Source of the DNA: an uncultured Bacteroidota bacterium | GTDB lineage: Bacteria; Bacteroidota; Bacteroidia; Flavobacteriales; Flavobacteriaceae | Assembly (NCBI GenBank): GCA_902614065.1 | Contig: CACMJT010000001.1 | Coordinates: 94,501 to 158,500 of the forward strand | DNA length: 64,000 nucleotides | Direction of reading: 5' to 3' | Shown: one piece after another, positions 54,857 through 64,000 of the stretch | How positions within the stretch are numbered: position 1 is the stretch's first letter | Layout of the letters: each line of letters starts with the position of its first letter | Translations under genes and position numbers: made by a program | Notes under the pieces: model-generated | Databases searched by the model: none | The model's input: the letters and a program-made list of their open reading frames with translations, nothing else | What the model was told of the DNA's origin: nothing

Positions 54857-55026
54857 ATCCTTCCTTTAAGAGCGTTGAAAGCCCAACCAATAGCAATAAA
54901 ACCAACACCAACAACTGAAAAACCAATTGCATAATCTGGATACTTTAATACGCCTAATAATATCAAAGCTATACCCAAAAGAGTTAGTATAAATGATGCC
55001 CATCCAAAAATAGAGTTCTTGTTCAT
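54853..55026 (-). CDS. Small two-helix membrane protein (57 residues), CAL67264-like
   Basis: A short gene starting MNKNSIFGWASFILTLLGIA, with two hydrophobic helices and the ending IAIGWAFNALKGRI. It resembles a family of tiny flavobacterial membrane proteins that I recall under the name CAL67264. It lies 6 bases after the CPBP protease gene and probably belongs to its operon. The function is unknown. Confidence 0.7.
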   Translation of the reverse strand: MNKNSIFGWASFILTLLGIALILLGVLKYPDYAIGFSVVGVGFIAIGWAFNALKGRI

Positions 55027-55032
55027 AAAAAA

Positions 55033-55950
55033 TTATTGTACCGATCCAAACAATTTTTCTCTCCAATTTACCCAATTGTATTTTTTAGAAAAATAAATAA
55101 GAATCAAAATTTGGAGAGGAATGGATGTGACAAACATCATTGACATATTTGGCTCGCCTACATATTTTAATACCGAATCAGTCTGCAGGACAGTCCAATC
55201 TGCTGTCATCAGTAAAATTCCAACAAAATTATTTCCATAATGCATTCCCAGAGCAAGTTCCAAACCATCATCCATTAGTGTACATACTCCCCAAACTAGT
55301 CCCATGATGAAATATGCACCTAGAAACCCATACCCCATCTTGTCAACTTCAGGATTGGCTAAATGCAAAAGTGCAAACAAAAAAGTAGGAATTAAAAGTG
55401 CAAGAAATCGACTTTTAGTTGTTATTCCTATTCCCTGCAGAAGATAGCCTCTTACAAGATACTCCTCGAAACTTGTTTGAAAAGGCAATAAAATAATAGC
55501 AATAAGTAAAAGATAAATAAAAGATTCAGGCTTAAAGTTAAACTCGTACATACTAGGATCATACAAATAAGCAACTAGCATACCAATTGAGTTGATAATT
55601 GCAATAACAAAAAATCCAGTAAATATTCTTTTAAAATCTATACTTTCACGTGATGTCGTCAATGATTTAATTGTTTGTTTGTGAATAACTTTAACAGTGA
55701 AAAAAATTCCTATTAAGCCAACTAAAAATGTTATACAAAAAAGTGCTAAGCCAACATTGTAGTTCGGAAAAGCATTTAAAAAGTTTGATTCGTTTAGGGT
55801 TTGCAATTGGTCTAAATCAGCGACCGAAAAAATACCAATCAATAATGGGATGGCACCCAAAAACTGCCAAAAAACAACAATTACCAAAGGACCAACAAGT
55901 AAATATCTCCACCACTCATTTTGTGTATTTTTTACGTTTTCAATGAACAT
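55033..55950 (-). CDS. CPBP family intramembrane glutamic protease
   Basis: A 305-residue membrane protein with about eight helices. The ABI/CPBP motifs are SFEEYLVRGYLL (catalytic EExxxR, about residue 162), FALLHLANPE (about 193) and HYGNNF (about 239). Related eukaryotic enzymes process prenylated proteins; bacterial targets are mostly unknown. Its ATG overlaps the stop of the PAS-MenA gene (TAATG). Confidence 0.85.
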   Translation of the reverse strand: MFIENVKNTQNEWWRYLLVGPLVIVVFWQFLGAIPLLIGIFSVADLDQLQTLNESNFLNAFPNYNVGLALFCITFLVGLIGIFFTVKVIHKQTIKSLTTSRESIDFKRIFTGFFVIAIINSIGMLVAYLYDPSMYEFNFKPESFIYLLLIAIILLPFQTSFEEYLVRGYLLQGIGITTKSRFLALLIPTFLFALLHLANPEVDKMGYGFLGAYFIMGLVWGVCTLMDDGLELALGMHYGNNFVGILLMTADWTVLQTDSVLKYVGEPNMSMMFVTSIPLQILILIYFSKKYNWVNWREKLFGSVQ

Positions 55951-57314
55951 TATATAAAAAATAGATTAAATACAACAACAGTGAACAAACCATAAAAAAT
56001 TTGGAGGTAAATAGTCTTGAGATTGGAGTGAATAAGTTCTCTTTTATCATAATTTTTGTACAAGTTAATGAAAGCAATTAACCCATAAGCGAAAAGTACA
56101 ATGTTCCCAATTATAAAAATGTTTTTATTAAATGAACTTATATTGTTTTCTAAATAAGGAATTAATAAGATTGAGGAAATAAAAGCTGTGCTTAATATAA
56201 ATAAATATCCCCAACGAGCGTTTTTCTTTCCAAAAGTTACAATTAAATGATTTTTACCAGTACTTGCATCACTGATTGTGTCAGGATATTGGTTTATGTA
56301 TAATATATTGGTAGTCAATAACCCATGAGGGATTCCTAGAAGTAATGCAATATAAAACCGATCAGAAAAAAGTTCAATTGTTGATGATGAAATTGCAAAT
56401 AAAGCTCCAAGAGTCATTAACGGTCCAAACGATAGGAATATAGCTAATTCACCCAAGCCTCTTCTTGATACCAATCTTAAAGGTCTAGCAGTATAAAAAT
56501 AACCTATTAACCCTCCTAAAAAGCCGACAACAAGTGCATAGATAGCATTTGAAAATTCACCCGTTACGTAAACACTATTAATAAATAAAATAGATGTTAC
56601 TAATACAGTTACAATCAACATTTTTCTTGCTAATGAAAGAGTTCCAATATGCGTGATTAGACCTAATTCTACTGCTCTACTACCTCCAGATAATTGAGCA
56701 CCCTCAAGCATTGTTGAATTCAAACCTGCATTAAAGTATTCGGTATTTGCGCCATCTGTGCCATCTTTTACATCATAATAATCATTAAATAGATTTGATG
56801 CGACGTGCAAAAAAACAATTCCAAGTGAACACAAGATCAAAGAAAGTGGATTAAAAAGATTATCCCCTGCACCAGCTAAAAAAGCTGCGACAGCAAAAAT
56901 TGGAAATAGTGATGCACTCGTAAAGCCACCTCTAGTTATTGCAAAAGCCCACTTTATAAAAATTGTTGAAAACTTGATCGGTATTTTTACTTCCTCTTCA
57001 ATTGGCACAGTAATACCACAATAACCAGTTTGAGGGTTATTTTTTCCATTAGCAAAGGTTGGAGTTATCTTAATTTGTGCATTGAACTTTTTACCTTTTT
57101 TATTAATGAAGTAAGTTTTGGTGGAATATTGACCTCTTTTATTTGCTTGGGACAACCACATACCAACATTTTGAATTACAATTTCACCTGCTGAAAACAG
57201 AGATACTCTTTTTTTTCCAACAAGTTCCTCTTTGGAGTAACCAAATAATTTTTCACCATCCGGGTTGATGGTTTCAATTACACCCTCCATATCACAAGTA
57301 ATGACACTTTTCAT
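55950..57314 (-). CDS. menA: PAS domain fused to a UbiA/MenA-type prenyltransferase
   Basis: A 454-residue fusion. Residues 1-105 are a PAS sensory domain (DMEGVIETINPDGEKLFGYS, then EELVGKK, then GYCGITVPI). Residues 115-454 are an integral-membrane UbiA prenyltransferase with NDYYDVKDGTD (N177-D187, Mg/prenyl-diphosphate site) and NQYPDTISDASTGK (about residue 340). The enzyme half is closest to MenA (1,4-dihydroxy-2-naphthoate prenyltransferase), making menaquinone at the inner membrane. The PAS part suggests redox or ligand control of quinone synthesis. It is followed by a CPBP protease gene with a one-base overlap. Confidence 0.8.
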   Translation of the reverse strand: MKSVITCDMEGVIETINPDGEKLFGYSKEELVGKKRVSLFSAGEIVIQNVGMWLSQANKRGQYSTKTYFINKKGKKFNAQIKITPTFANGKNNPQTGYCGITVPIEEEVKIPIKFSTIFIKWAFAITRGGFTSASLFPIFAVAAFLAGAGDNLFNPLSLILCSLGIVFLHVASNLFNDYYDVKDGTDGANTEYFNAGLNSTMLEGAQLSGGSRAVELGLITHIGTLSLARKMLIVTVLVTSILFINSVYVTGEFSNAIYALVVGFLGGLIGYFYTARPLRLVSRRGLGELAIFLSFGPLMTLGALFAISSSTIELFSDRFYIALLLGIPHGLLTTNILYINQYPDTISDASTGKNHLIVTFGKKNARWGYLFILSTAFISSILLIPYLENNISSFNKNIFIIGNIVLFAYGLIAFINLYKNYDKRELIHSNLKTIYLQIFYGLFTVVVFNLFFI

Positions 57315-57330
57315 ATTATATTTTTGGGTG

Positions 57331-57338
57331 CAAATTTA
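57331..57338 (-). promoter_or_regulatory. -7 element (TAAATTTG) of the PAS-menA operon
   Basis: TAAATTTG on the minus strand, 16 bases before the ATG, in the gap after dnaK. It gives the menA/CPBP/small-protein set its own promoter. Confidence 0.45.
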
Positions 57339-57373
57339 TAATTTAAAATAGTATTATTTAGATAAATTTTAAA

Positions 57374-59278
57374 TTATTTAACCTCCTCAAAATCTACATC
57401 CTGAACATCATCATCATCCTTTTTTGATGATTTTTTTTCAGCCTTTGAACTTGATTCATTTTTAGCTTGAGTTTCTGCTTGAGCTTTATAAAGTTCCTCT
57501 GAAGCATTTTTCCATGCCTCATTTATTTTTTCTAAATCTGACTTTATTTTCTCAACATCTTTAGATTCATGCGACTTTTTGAGAGCTTCTAAGGAATCTT
57601 CAATTGCCTTCTTTTTTTCATCAGGTAACTTATCACCATGTTCCTTAAGTTGAGATTCAGTTTGAAAAATCATTGCATCAGCACTGTTGACAGTGTCTGC
57701 ATCTTCTTTTAGCTTTTTATCAGATTCCGCGTTTGCTTCTGCCTCTTGTTTCATTTTTTCAATCTCATCCTCTGTCAAACCAGAAGATGCCTCAATTCTG
57801 ATGTCTTGTGATTTGTTAGTAGCCTTGTCAAGAGCAGTAACATGTATCAAACCATTTGCGTCAATGTCAAAGGTAACCTCAATTTGAGGAGTCCCTCTAG
57901 GCGCAGGTGGAATACCATCTAAATGGAATCTTCCTATTGTTTTATTATCTGTGGACATAGCCCTATCACCCTGTAATACGTGAATTTCAACAGAGGGTTG
58001 ATTATCAGCTGCAGTAGAGAAGATTTGTGATTTTTTTGCAGGAATAGTAGTATTTGATTCTATAAGTTTTGTCATAACTCCTCCCATTGTTTCAATTCCT
58101 AATGAAAGTGGAGTGACATCCAGAAGCAGAACATCCTTAACATCACCAGTAAGAACTCCACCTTGAATAGCTGCACCAACAGCTACTACCTCATCAGGAT
58201 TAACACCTTTAGATGGTTTTTTGCCAAAAAACTTTTCTACTTCATTTTGTATAACAGGTATTCTAGTTGAGCCTCCTACAAGTATGACTTCATCAATATC
58301 ACTTTTACCTAAAGATGCATCTTTCAATGCTTTTTTTACAGGCTCCATAGACCTTTTGACAAGTTCTGAGCTCAATTGCTCAAATTTTGCCCTAGTTAAT
58401 GTTTTTACTAAGTGTTTTGGGCCTGAATCAGTGGCTGTAATATATGGTAAATTAATTTCAGTTTGAGTAGATGAAGAAAGTTCTATTTTGGCTTTTTCAG
58501 CAGCTTCTTTGAGTCTTTGCAGTGCCATGGGATCTTTTCTCAAATCAACACCTTCATCTTCCTCATATTCAAATGCCATCCATTGAATTATTGCATCATC
58601 AAAATCATCACCACCAAGCCTTGTATCACCGTTTGTTGATAATACTTCGAAAACTCCATCTCCAAGCTCTAAAATAGAAATATCAAAAGTACCTCCACCC
58701 AAATCGTAAACTGCAATTTTTTGATCTTTACCGGACTTATCTAAACCATAGGCCAACGCCGCTGCCGTTGGTTCATTAATAATTCTTTGAACTTTTAAGC
58801 CAGAAATTTCACCAGCTTCTTTAGTAGCTTGTCTTTGTGCATCATTGAAATAAGCTGGAACAGTTACAACTGCTTCACTAACAGATGAGCCAAGATAATC
58901 CTCTGCAGTTTTTTTCATTTTTTGAAGAATCATAGCAGAAAGCTCTTGAGGTGTATATAATCTTCCGTCAATATCTACCCTTGAAGTATCATTATCTCCT
59001 TTGACTACTTTGTAGGGTGATCTTTTTGCATCGTCCTTTGACTCTGAAAATTTACTACCCATAAATCGTTTGATTGATGAAATTGTTTTAGTTGGGTTTG
59101 TAACAGCTTGTCTTTTGGCGGGATCACCTACTTTAATTTCACCTCCGTCAACAAATCCAATTACTGAAGGTGTTGTTCTCTTTCCCTCTGCATTAGGAAT
59201 TACTACAGGTTCATTCCCCTCCATCACAGAAACACATGAATTTGTTGTTCCTAAATCTATACCAATTATTTTACTCAT
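57374..59278 (-). CDS. dnaK: Chaperone DnaK (Hsp70)
   Basis: ATP-dependent chaperone of 634 residues. [16 protein letters not shown] (start), [15 protein letters not shown] (about residue 195), [13 protein letters not shown] (about 335) and the substrate-binding domain [13 protein letters not shown] are classical. The C-terminus is acidic, ending in [10 protein letters not shown]. No grpE or dnaJ is adjacent. A sigma-54-like site precedes it. Confidence 0.98.
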   Translation of the reverse strand: MSKIIGIDLGTTNSCVSVMEGNEPVVIPNAEGKRTTPSVIGFVDGGEIKVGDPAKRQAVTNPTKTISSIKRFMGSKFSESKDDAKRSPYKVVKGDNDTSRVDIDGRLYTPQELSAMILQKMKKTAEDYLGSSVSEAVVTVPAYFNDAQRQATKEAGEISGLKVQRIINEPTAAALAYGLDKSGKDQKIAVYDLGGGTFDISILELGDGVFEVLSTNGDTRLGGDDFDDAIIQWMAFEYEEDEGVDLRKDPMALQRLKEAAEKAKIELSSSTQTEINLPYITATDSGPKHLVKTLTRAKFEQLSSELVKRSMEPVKKALKDASLGKSDIDEVILVGGSTRIPVIQNEVEKFFGKKPSKGVNPDEVVAVGAAIQGGVLTGDVKDVLLLDVTPLSLGIETMGGVMTKLIESNTTIPAKKSQIFSTAADNQPSVEIHVLQGDRAMSTDNKTIGRFHLDGIPPAPRGTPQIEVTFDIDANGLIHVTALDKATNKSQDIRIEASSGLTEDEIEKMKQEAEANAESDKKLKEDADTVNSADAMIFQTESQLKEHGDKLPDEKKKAIEDSLEALKKSHESKDVEKIKSDLEKINEAWKNASEELYKAQAETQAKNESSSKAEKKSSKKDDDDVQDVDFEEVK

Positions 59279-59301
59279 AATTCTATTTTTTTTCTAATTA
59301 G

Positions 59302-59317
59302 AACAATTCCTGTGCCA
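59302..59317 (-). promoter_or_regulatory. Sigma-54-like promoter upstream of dnaK
   Basis: The minus strand reads TGGCAC-AGGAA-TTGTT, matching the sigma-54 consensus TGGCAC-N5-TTGCW except for one base at the -12 GC. The predicted start would leave a leader of about 14 bases before the dnaK ATG. No TAnnTTTG element is seen in the same gap. Confidence 0.35.
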
Positions 59318-59388
59318 TTGAAAATTAGTGACACTTTGGCAGTAATTATATTTTTTTATTTATTTATTTTTACGACTAATCATCAATT

Positions 59389-60192
59389 ATGGTTTACAAG
59401 AGAGTTACTACAAGAACATTATTGGAAATGAAAAGCAATAATGAGAAAATATCTATGTTAACAGCATATGACTATACTTTTGCAAAAATTATTGATCAAT
59501 CAAATGTTGACGTTATACTTGTAGGCGATTCTGCATCAAATGTTATTGCGGGTAATGAAACAACAGTTCCAATTACGCTAGATGAAATGATTTATCATGC
59601 AAAGTCTGTTGTAAAGGCTGCCCAAAGAGCTTTAGTTGTTGTTGATTTACCTTTTGGTACATATCAATCTGATTCAAAATTAGCACTGAGGTCAGCCATA
59701 AGGATTATGAAAGAATCAGGAGCTCATGCGGTCAAATTGGAAGGTGGCAGTGAAATTAAAGACTCTGTCTCAAAAATAATTAAAGCTGGCATACCTGTCA
59801 TGGGTCATTTAGGGCTAACTCCTCAATCAATATATAAGTTTGGAAGTTACACAGTCAGAGCTAAAGAAAAGCATGAGGCAGAACAATTAATTACGGATGC
59901 ACTCCTTCTGGAAAAAATTGGGTGTTTTGCTACTGTTCTTGAGAAAATACCATCGAATCTTGCAAAAAAAGTTTGCTCAAAAGTTAATTACCCTGTAATT
60001 GGTATAGGTGCTGGTAATCATGTAGATGGTCAAGTTTTAGTTATGCACGACCTTTTAGGCTTAACAACTGAATTCAATCCTAGATTTATTCGAAGATACT
60101 TGAACCTAGATCAGCAAATCTCAGATGCTGTAAAGTCCTATGTTTCAGATATTAAAAAATTGAATTTTCCTAATAATGATGAAATGTATTAA
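59389..60192 (+). CDS. panB: 3-methyl-2-oxobutanoate hydroxymethyltransferase
   Basis: The first step of pantothenate synthesis, adding a hydroxymethyl group to 2-oxoisovalerate (267 residues). [14 protein letters not shown] (about residue 24), [14 protein letters not shown] (about 43), AVKLEGG (about 112) and [11 protein letters not shown] (about 135) are the PanB signatures. It is divergent from dnaK and 6 bases before the pseudouridine synthase gene. Confidence 0.96.
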   Translation: MVYKRVTTRTLLEMKSNNEKISMLTAYDYTFAKIIDQSNVDVILVGDSASNVIAGNETTVPITLDEMIYHAKSVVKAAQRALVVVDLPFGTYQSDSKLALRSAIRIMKESGAHAVKLEGGSEIKDSVSKIIKAGIPVMGHLGLTPQSIYKFGSYTVRAKEKHEAEQLITDALLLEKIGCFATVLEKIPSNLAKKVCSKVNYPVIGIGAGNHVDGQVLVMHDLLGLTTEFNPRFIRRYLNLDQQISDAVKSYVSDIKKLNFPNNDEMY

Positions 60193-60198
60193 CACTTC

Positions 60199-60861
60199 AT
60201 GGAAAACATAATTTTTGAAGATAATCATTTACTAATAGTCGGTAAAAAACCAACAGTTCCAGTACAATCAGACATATCAGGTGATAAGTGCTTACTTGAA
60301 TTCAGCAAAGAATACCTTAAAAAAAGATATAAAAAAAAAGGTAATGTTTTTTTAGGTTTGGTTAATAGAATTGATAGACCAACCAGTGGTTTAGTTATTA
60401 TGGCTAAAACAAGTAAATGTCTTTCTAGAATGAATGAAATAATCAGACTAAGAAAGATCAAAAAAAAATATTTGGCCTTAGTAGAGAAAAAAAATATTAA
60501 AAAAGAAGGTGTTTTAAGGCATTTTTTAAAAAAAAATTCAAAAAAAAATAAGTCTTTTATTGTTGATGAAATATCTAAAAATGCTAAAGAAGCAATTCTC
60601 GAATACAAGATTATAAAAACATTAAGAAACTACTTGCTATTGGATATTTTACTTATTACAGGAAGACATCACCAAATAAGAGTACAATTTTCTGAACTCG
60701 GAACACCAATTCGCGGTGATATAAAATATGGTGCAAAAAGACCATTGCATGATAAAAGTATTAGCTTACATTCAAAAGAAATAGAATTTGAACATCCTGT
60801 AAATAAAGAAATATTGGTGCTAAAGTGTGATCCACCAGATGAATTCATTCCAAAAATTTAA
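60199..60861 (+). CDS. RluA family RNA pseudouridine synthase
   Basis: A 220-residue enzyme isomerising uridine to pseudouridine in rRNA or tRNA. The catalytic aspartate lies in [17 protein letters not shown] (about residue 58), with [16 protein letters not shown] (about 153) and [10 protein letters not shown] (about 173). There is no S4 domain, so it is the compact type, and its RNA target cannot be told. It is co-transcribed with panB. Confidence 0.92.
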   Translation: MENIIFEDNHLLIVGKKPTVPVQSDISGDKCLLEFSKEYLKKRYKKKGNVFLGLVNRIDRPTSGLVIMAKTSKCLSRMNEIIRLRKIKKKYLALVEKKNIKKEGVLRHFLKKNSKKNKSFIVDEISKNAKEAILEYKIIKTLRNYLLLDILLITGRHHQIRVQFSELGTPIRGDIKYGAKRPLHDKSISLHSKEIEFEHPVNKEILVLKCDPPDEFIPKI

Positions 60862-60905
60862 ATTTAAAAAATTTTTATTCTTACTTTTATCGGCTTACTT
60901 GTGAT

Positions 60906-62060
60906 ATGAGTAGAGAACTGGTTAAAATTTTTGATACCACTTTAAGAGACGGCGAACAAGTCCCAGGCTGCAAGCTGGAGACAAAAAAGAAAATTGAAAT
61001 CGCTGAAAGGTTGGATGAATTAGGCGTTGACATAATTGAAGCTGGATTTCCTATTTCAAGTCCAGGCGATTATAAATCAGTAGAAGAAATTTCAAAGGTT
61101 GTAAAAAATTCATCAGTTTGTGGATTATCTAGAGCCGTAAAAAAAGATATAGAAGTTGCTGCAAGCGCACTAAAAAAAGCAAAAAAGCCAAGAATACACA
61201 CTGGTATTGGAACATCTGATAGCCATATTAAATACAAATTTAATTCGGACAGAAAATCAATTTCTGAGAGGGCTGTTAATGCAGTAAAATATGCAAAAAA
61301 ATTTGTTGATGATGTTGAATTTTACGCAGAAGATGCTGGAAGGACTGATAATGATTTCCTAGCAAAAATTTGTGAAAAAGTTATTAATGCAGGTGCAACA
61401 GTTTTAAATATTCCAGACACCACTGGTTATTGTCTTCCTAACCAATACGCAAAAAAAATTGAATATTTGATTAATAATGTAACAAATATTGATAAGGCAA
61501 TTATTTCGTGTCATTGCCACAACGATTTAGGTTTAGCTACTGCAAATTCAATCCAAGGAGTAATAAGTGGTGCAAGGCAAATTGAGTGCACAATAAATGG
61601 AATTGGAGAAAGAGCCGGTAATACCTCCCTTGAAGAGGTTGTTATGGTTATGAGACAACACAGTGAACTTGGTTATGATACCAAAATTAATTCGAAGTTA
61701 CTTTACAGCACAAGCAGAATGGTATCAGAAATTATGGGAATGCCTGTTCAGCCAAATAAAGCAATAGTTGGAACTAATGCTTTTTCACACAGCTCAGGAA
61801 TTCATCAAGATGGTGTAATTAAAAATAGAGAAACATACGAAATAATCGATCCAAATGACGTTGGCGTTAATGAATCATCCATTGTCTTAACTGCAAGAAG
61901 TGGAAGAGCTGCAATTGCGTATAGATCAAAAAAAATTGGTTTTGATTTAAGCAAAATTGAATTAGATAGAGTTTACCAAGTTTTTTTAAAATTTGCTGAT
62001 ATGAACAAAGAAGTTAAAGATCAGGATTTACCTGAAATAATTAAACAAGCACTAATATAG
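60906..62060 (+). CDS. leuA: 2-isopropylmalate synthase, short form
   Basis: Condenses acetyl-CoA with 2-oxoisovalerate, the committed step of leucine synthesis (384 residues). [14 protein letters not shown] is at residues 9-22, [15 protein letters not shown] (metal-binding histidines, about 200) and [14 protein letters not shown] (about 230) follow. The protein ends about where the C-terminal leucine-binding regulatory domain would begin, so it probably lacks classical feedback inhibition. A homocitrate synthase-type role is possible, but leuC and leuD next door favour LeuA. Confidence 0.92.
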   Translation: MSRELVKIFDTTLRDGEQVPGCKLETKKKIEIAERLDELGVDIIEAGFPISSPGDYKSVEEISKVVKNSSVCGLSRAVKKDIEVAASALKKAKKPRIHTGIGTSDSHIKYKFNSDRKSISERAVNAVKYAKKFVDDVEFYAEDAGRTDNDFLAKICEKVINAGATVLNIPDTTGYCLPNQYAKKIEYLINNVTNIDKAIISCHCHNDLGLATANSIQGVISGARQIECTINGIGERAGNTSLEEVVMVMRQHSELGYDTKINSKLLYSTSRMVSEIMGMPVQPNKAIVGTNAFSHSSGIHQDGVIKNRETYEIIDPNDVGVNESSIVLTARSGRAAIAYRSKKIGFDLSKIELDRVYQVFLKFADMNKEVKDQDLPEIIKQALI

Positions 62061-62063
62061 ACT

Positions 62064-63455
62064 ATGTCTAAAACATTATTTGATAAAGTTTGGGATGCTC
62101 ACGTCGTTAAAAGGATAAAGAATGGACCTGATGTTCTATTCATCGACAGGCACCTAGTTCATGAAGTTACAAGCCCTGTTGCATTTTTGGGATTACAAAA
62201 TCGTAAACTTGATGTTTTATTTCCTGATAAAACTTTTGCAACAGCAGATCATAACACTCCAACAAAAAATCAAAATTTACCGATAAAGGATCCCCTATCA
62301 GCAAAGCAATTACAAACTTTAAAATTAAACTCTAAAAAACATAAAATTCCTTTCTGGGGACTAGGGCATAAAAAAAATGGTATTGTTCATGTCATAGGGC
62401 CAGAAAATGGAATAACATTACCGGGCGCCACCATTGTTTGTGGTGACTCACATACATCAACTCATGGTGCATTTGGAGCAATTGCATTTGGGATTGGAAC
62501 GTCTGAGGTCGAAATGGTTTTGACAACTCAGTGTGTTTTACAACCAAAGCCAAAGAAAATGAGAATAATAATAAATGGGAAACTAAACAATTATGTCACG
62601 CCAAAAGATGTAGCACTTTATATCATATCTAAAATTTCAACATCGGGAGCAACAGGTCATTTTGTTGAATATTCTGGTGATGTTTTCGAAGCAATGAGTA
62701 TGGAAGGCAGAATGACAGTTTGTAACTTATCCATAGAAATGGGTGCTAGAGGTGGTATGATTGCTCCTGATAAAAAAACAATAAATTACATTAGAGACAG
62801 AGAATTTACACCCAAGGGTGATGTGTTCTTAAAACTATTAAAATACTGGAATAGTCTCAAAACAGAAAAAGATGCCACTTTTGATAGGGAATATGTATTT
62901 GAAGGGGATAAAATTGAACCAATGATAACTTATGGAACTAATCCAGGAATGGGTACTTCAATTAGCGATGGAATTCCACATTACAAAGACCTGAACGTAA
63001 ACAAAGAAACATTTTTAAAATCTTTAAATTACATGAACTATTCAGAGGGAGATGATTTAATTGGAAAGAAAATTGATTATGTTTTTTTGGGCAGTTGTAC
63101 AAACGGAAGAATTGAGGACTTTAGACAATTTGCCAACTTTGTAAAGGGGAAGAAAAAATGCCCAAGTGTGACTGCATGGCTAGTTCCTGGCTCTCACAAT
63201 GTACATAATGAAATTGTTAATGAAGGTATTTTTGACATACTAACCAATTCTGGTTTTGAAATTAGAGAACCTGGATGTTCAGCATGCCTTGCAATGAACG
63301 AAGATAAAATTCCAAGTGGAAAATATGTAGTTAGCACATCAAACAGGAATTTTGAGGGAAGACAAGGTCCAGGCGCAAGGACACTCCTAGCCAGCCCTAT
63401 TGTTGCAGCAGCTGCAGCAATCACTGGAAAAATTACTGACCCAAGAATATTTTAA
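62064..63455 (+). CDS. leuC: 3-isopropylmalate dehydratase large subunit
   Basis: An aconitase-family [4Fe-4S] enzyme isomerising isopropylmalate (463 residues). [15 protein letters not shown] is near residue 128, and the cluster ligands are in [13 protein letters not shown] (about 340) and [11 protein letters not shown] (about 405). It follows leuA by 3 bases and is directly followed by leuD. Confidence 0.97.
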   Translation: MSKTLFDKVWDAHVVKRIKNGPDVLFIDRHLVHEVTSPVAFLGLQNRKLDVLFPDKTFATADHNTPTKNQNLPIKDPLSAKQLQTLKLNSKKHKIPFWGLGHKKNGIVHVIGPENGITLPGATIVCGDSHTSTHGAFGAIAFGIGTSEVEMVLTTQCVLQPKPKKMRIIINGKLNNYVTPKDVALYIISKISTSGATGHFVEYSGDVFEAMSMEGRMTVCNLSIEMGARGGMIAPDKKTINYIRDREFTPKGDVFLKLLKYWNSLKTEKDATFDREYVFEGDKIEPMITYGTNPGMGTSISDGIPHYKDLNVNKETFLKSLNYMNYSEGDDLIGKKIDYVFLGSCTNGRIEDFRQFANFVKGKKKCPSVTAWLVPGSHNVHNEIVNEGIFDILTNSGFEIREPGCSACLAMNEDKIPSGKYVVSTSNRNFEGRQGPGARTLLASPIVAAAAAITGKITDPRIF

Positions 63456-64000
63456 ATGAGTTACGATAAATTTATTGATTTGACTAGTACTGCAGTACCT
63501 TTACCAATTGAAAATGTTGATACTGACCAAATAATTCCTGCTAGATTTTTAAAAGCAACAGAAAGGGTAGGTTTTGGAGATAATTTGTTTAGAGATTGGA
63601 GATATGATGAAAATAACAACATTAAGGAAAGCTTTGTACTAAACAATAAATCCTATTCTGGAAAAATTTTAATTGCTGGTAAAAATTTTGGGTCAGGATC
63701 ATCACGTGAACATGCTGCATGGGCAATATATGATTATGGTTTTAGATGTGTTATTTCTAGTTTTTTTGCTGATATTTTTAGAAATAATTGTTTAAATGTT
63801 GGTGTTTTACCTGTTCAAATTAGTCCAATATTTCTAGAAAAAATATTTCAGGCTGTACATGAAAAACCTCAAACAAATATTAATGTTAATCTAAAAAAAC
63901 AAAAGGTATCAATTGTAGATATTGAACTTTCAGAAAATTTTGAAATTAATGAATACAAAAAAAATAATATGTTGAATGGATTCGATGATATAGATTATTT
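63456..64000 (+). CDS. leuD: 3-isopropylmalate dehydratase small subunit, cut by the window end
   Basis: About 181 residues are visible of an expected ~195-200. ENVDTDQIIPARFLK (about residue 19), AGKNFGSGSSREHAAWAI (about 75-92) and FADIFRNNCLNVGVLPV (about 105) are LeuD signatures. The ATG follows the leuC stop without a gap (TAA ATG). It forms the swivelling-domain partner of LeuC. Confidence 0.96.
   Translation, partial: MSYDKFIDLTSTAVPLPIENVDTDQIIPARFLKATERVGFGDNLFRDWRYDENNNIKESFVLNNKSYSGKILIAGKNFGSGSSREHAAWAIYDYGFRCVISSFFADIFRNNCLNVGVLPVQISPIFLEKIFQAVHEKPQTNINVNLKKQKVSIVDIELSENFEINEYKKNNMLNGFDDIDY

Noticed and set aside
54866-55075. 69-residue minus-strand frame rich in Trp, Cys and Tyr
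   Set aside because: It is a shadow of the 57-residue gene and the end of the CPBP gene; the composition is atypical and no family is recognisable.
55640-55660. parS-like palindrome TTTCACGTGA in the CPBP gene
   Set aside because: Only the 10-base core matches, the outer bases differ from known parS sites, and it lies in coding sequence away from parAB.
59350-59375. TTTA tetranucleotide run between dnaK and panB
   Set aside because: A short low-complexity stretch expected in AT-rich spacers; too few units for a phase-variation tract.
63697-63712. CACGTGAA core in leuD, also parS-like
   Set aside because: It encodes the conserved SSREH motif of LeuD, which explains the sequence.
1-64000. 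Search for CRISPR arrays, IS elements, prophage or toxin-antitoxin pairs
   Set aside because: I saw no regularly spaced repeats, transposase or integrase motifs, phage structural genes or recognisable toxin-antitoxin pairs.

Overview
This window is AT-rich, gene-dense chromosomal DNA from a member of the Bacteroidota, most likely a marine, streamlined flavobacterium (class Flavobacteriia). The evidence is a SusC/SusD pair, TamB divergent from tsaD, the gene run udk - ftsB-like - parA - parB - DUF5683 - dapB - lepB - wbqC, a small pyrB-linked protein typical of flavobacteria, and repeated TAnnTTTG promoter elements. Neighbouring genes often overlap by 1-19 bp. I see no prophage, insertion sequence, CRISPR array or rRNA, and apart from ParB no recognisable DNA-binding regulator.

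Layout. 1-2.0 kb: an oxidoreductase and an MFS transporter. 2.0-11.5 kb: tamB, tsaD, rsmE, a PerM-like permease, tRNA-Ser, a threonine dehydratase and a metallophosphoesterase. 11.5-26.3 kb, all on the minus strand: a complete xylan utilisation locus. SusC/SusD take up oligosaccharides at the outer membrane. Two GH10 xylanases, a GH43 enzyme and an S1 sulfatase process the polymer. An SSS symporter imports the product, and XylA and XylB convert xylose to xylulose 5-phosphate. 26.5-35 kb: tRNA-Arg, a Tat-exported oxidoreductase with a coupled 48-residue membrane protein, lipoproteins, an acyltransferase, a cyclophilin, trxB, two tRNA-Pro genes and a PQQ-type sugar dehydrogenase. 34.9-41.1 kb: the cell-division/partition/secretion run, ending against rnpB. 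41.2-48.7 kb: dnaX, facing an operon pyrR-pyrB-small protein-pdxH-sixA-ppk-ppx.

48.7-52.1 kb: an adjacent pair of PLP enzymes matching capA/capB of sulfonolipid (capnine) synthesis, then threonine aldolase. 52.1-64 kb: prfB with its programmed +1 frameshift, fumC, small membrane proteins, a CPBP protease, a PAS-MenA fusion, dnaK with a sigma-54-like promoter, panB, an RluA-type pseudouridine synthase, and leuA-leuC-leuD (cut by the window end).

The most notable items are the PAS domain fused to a UbiA/MenA prenyltransferase, the sulfatase inside a xylan locus, the capnine gene pair, promoter elements so close to start codons that several transcripts should be leaderless, the prfB recoding site, and several small genes below usual ORF-length cut-offs. 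I found no clearly new defence or mobile system.
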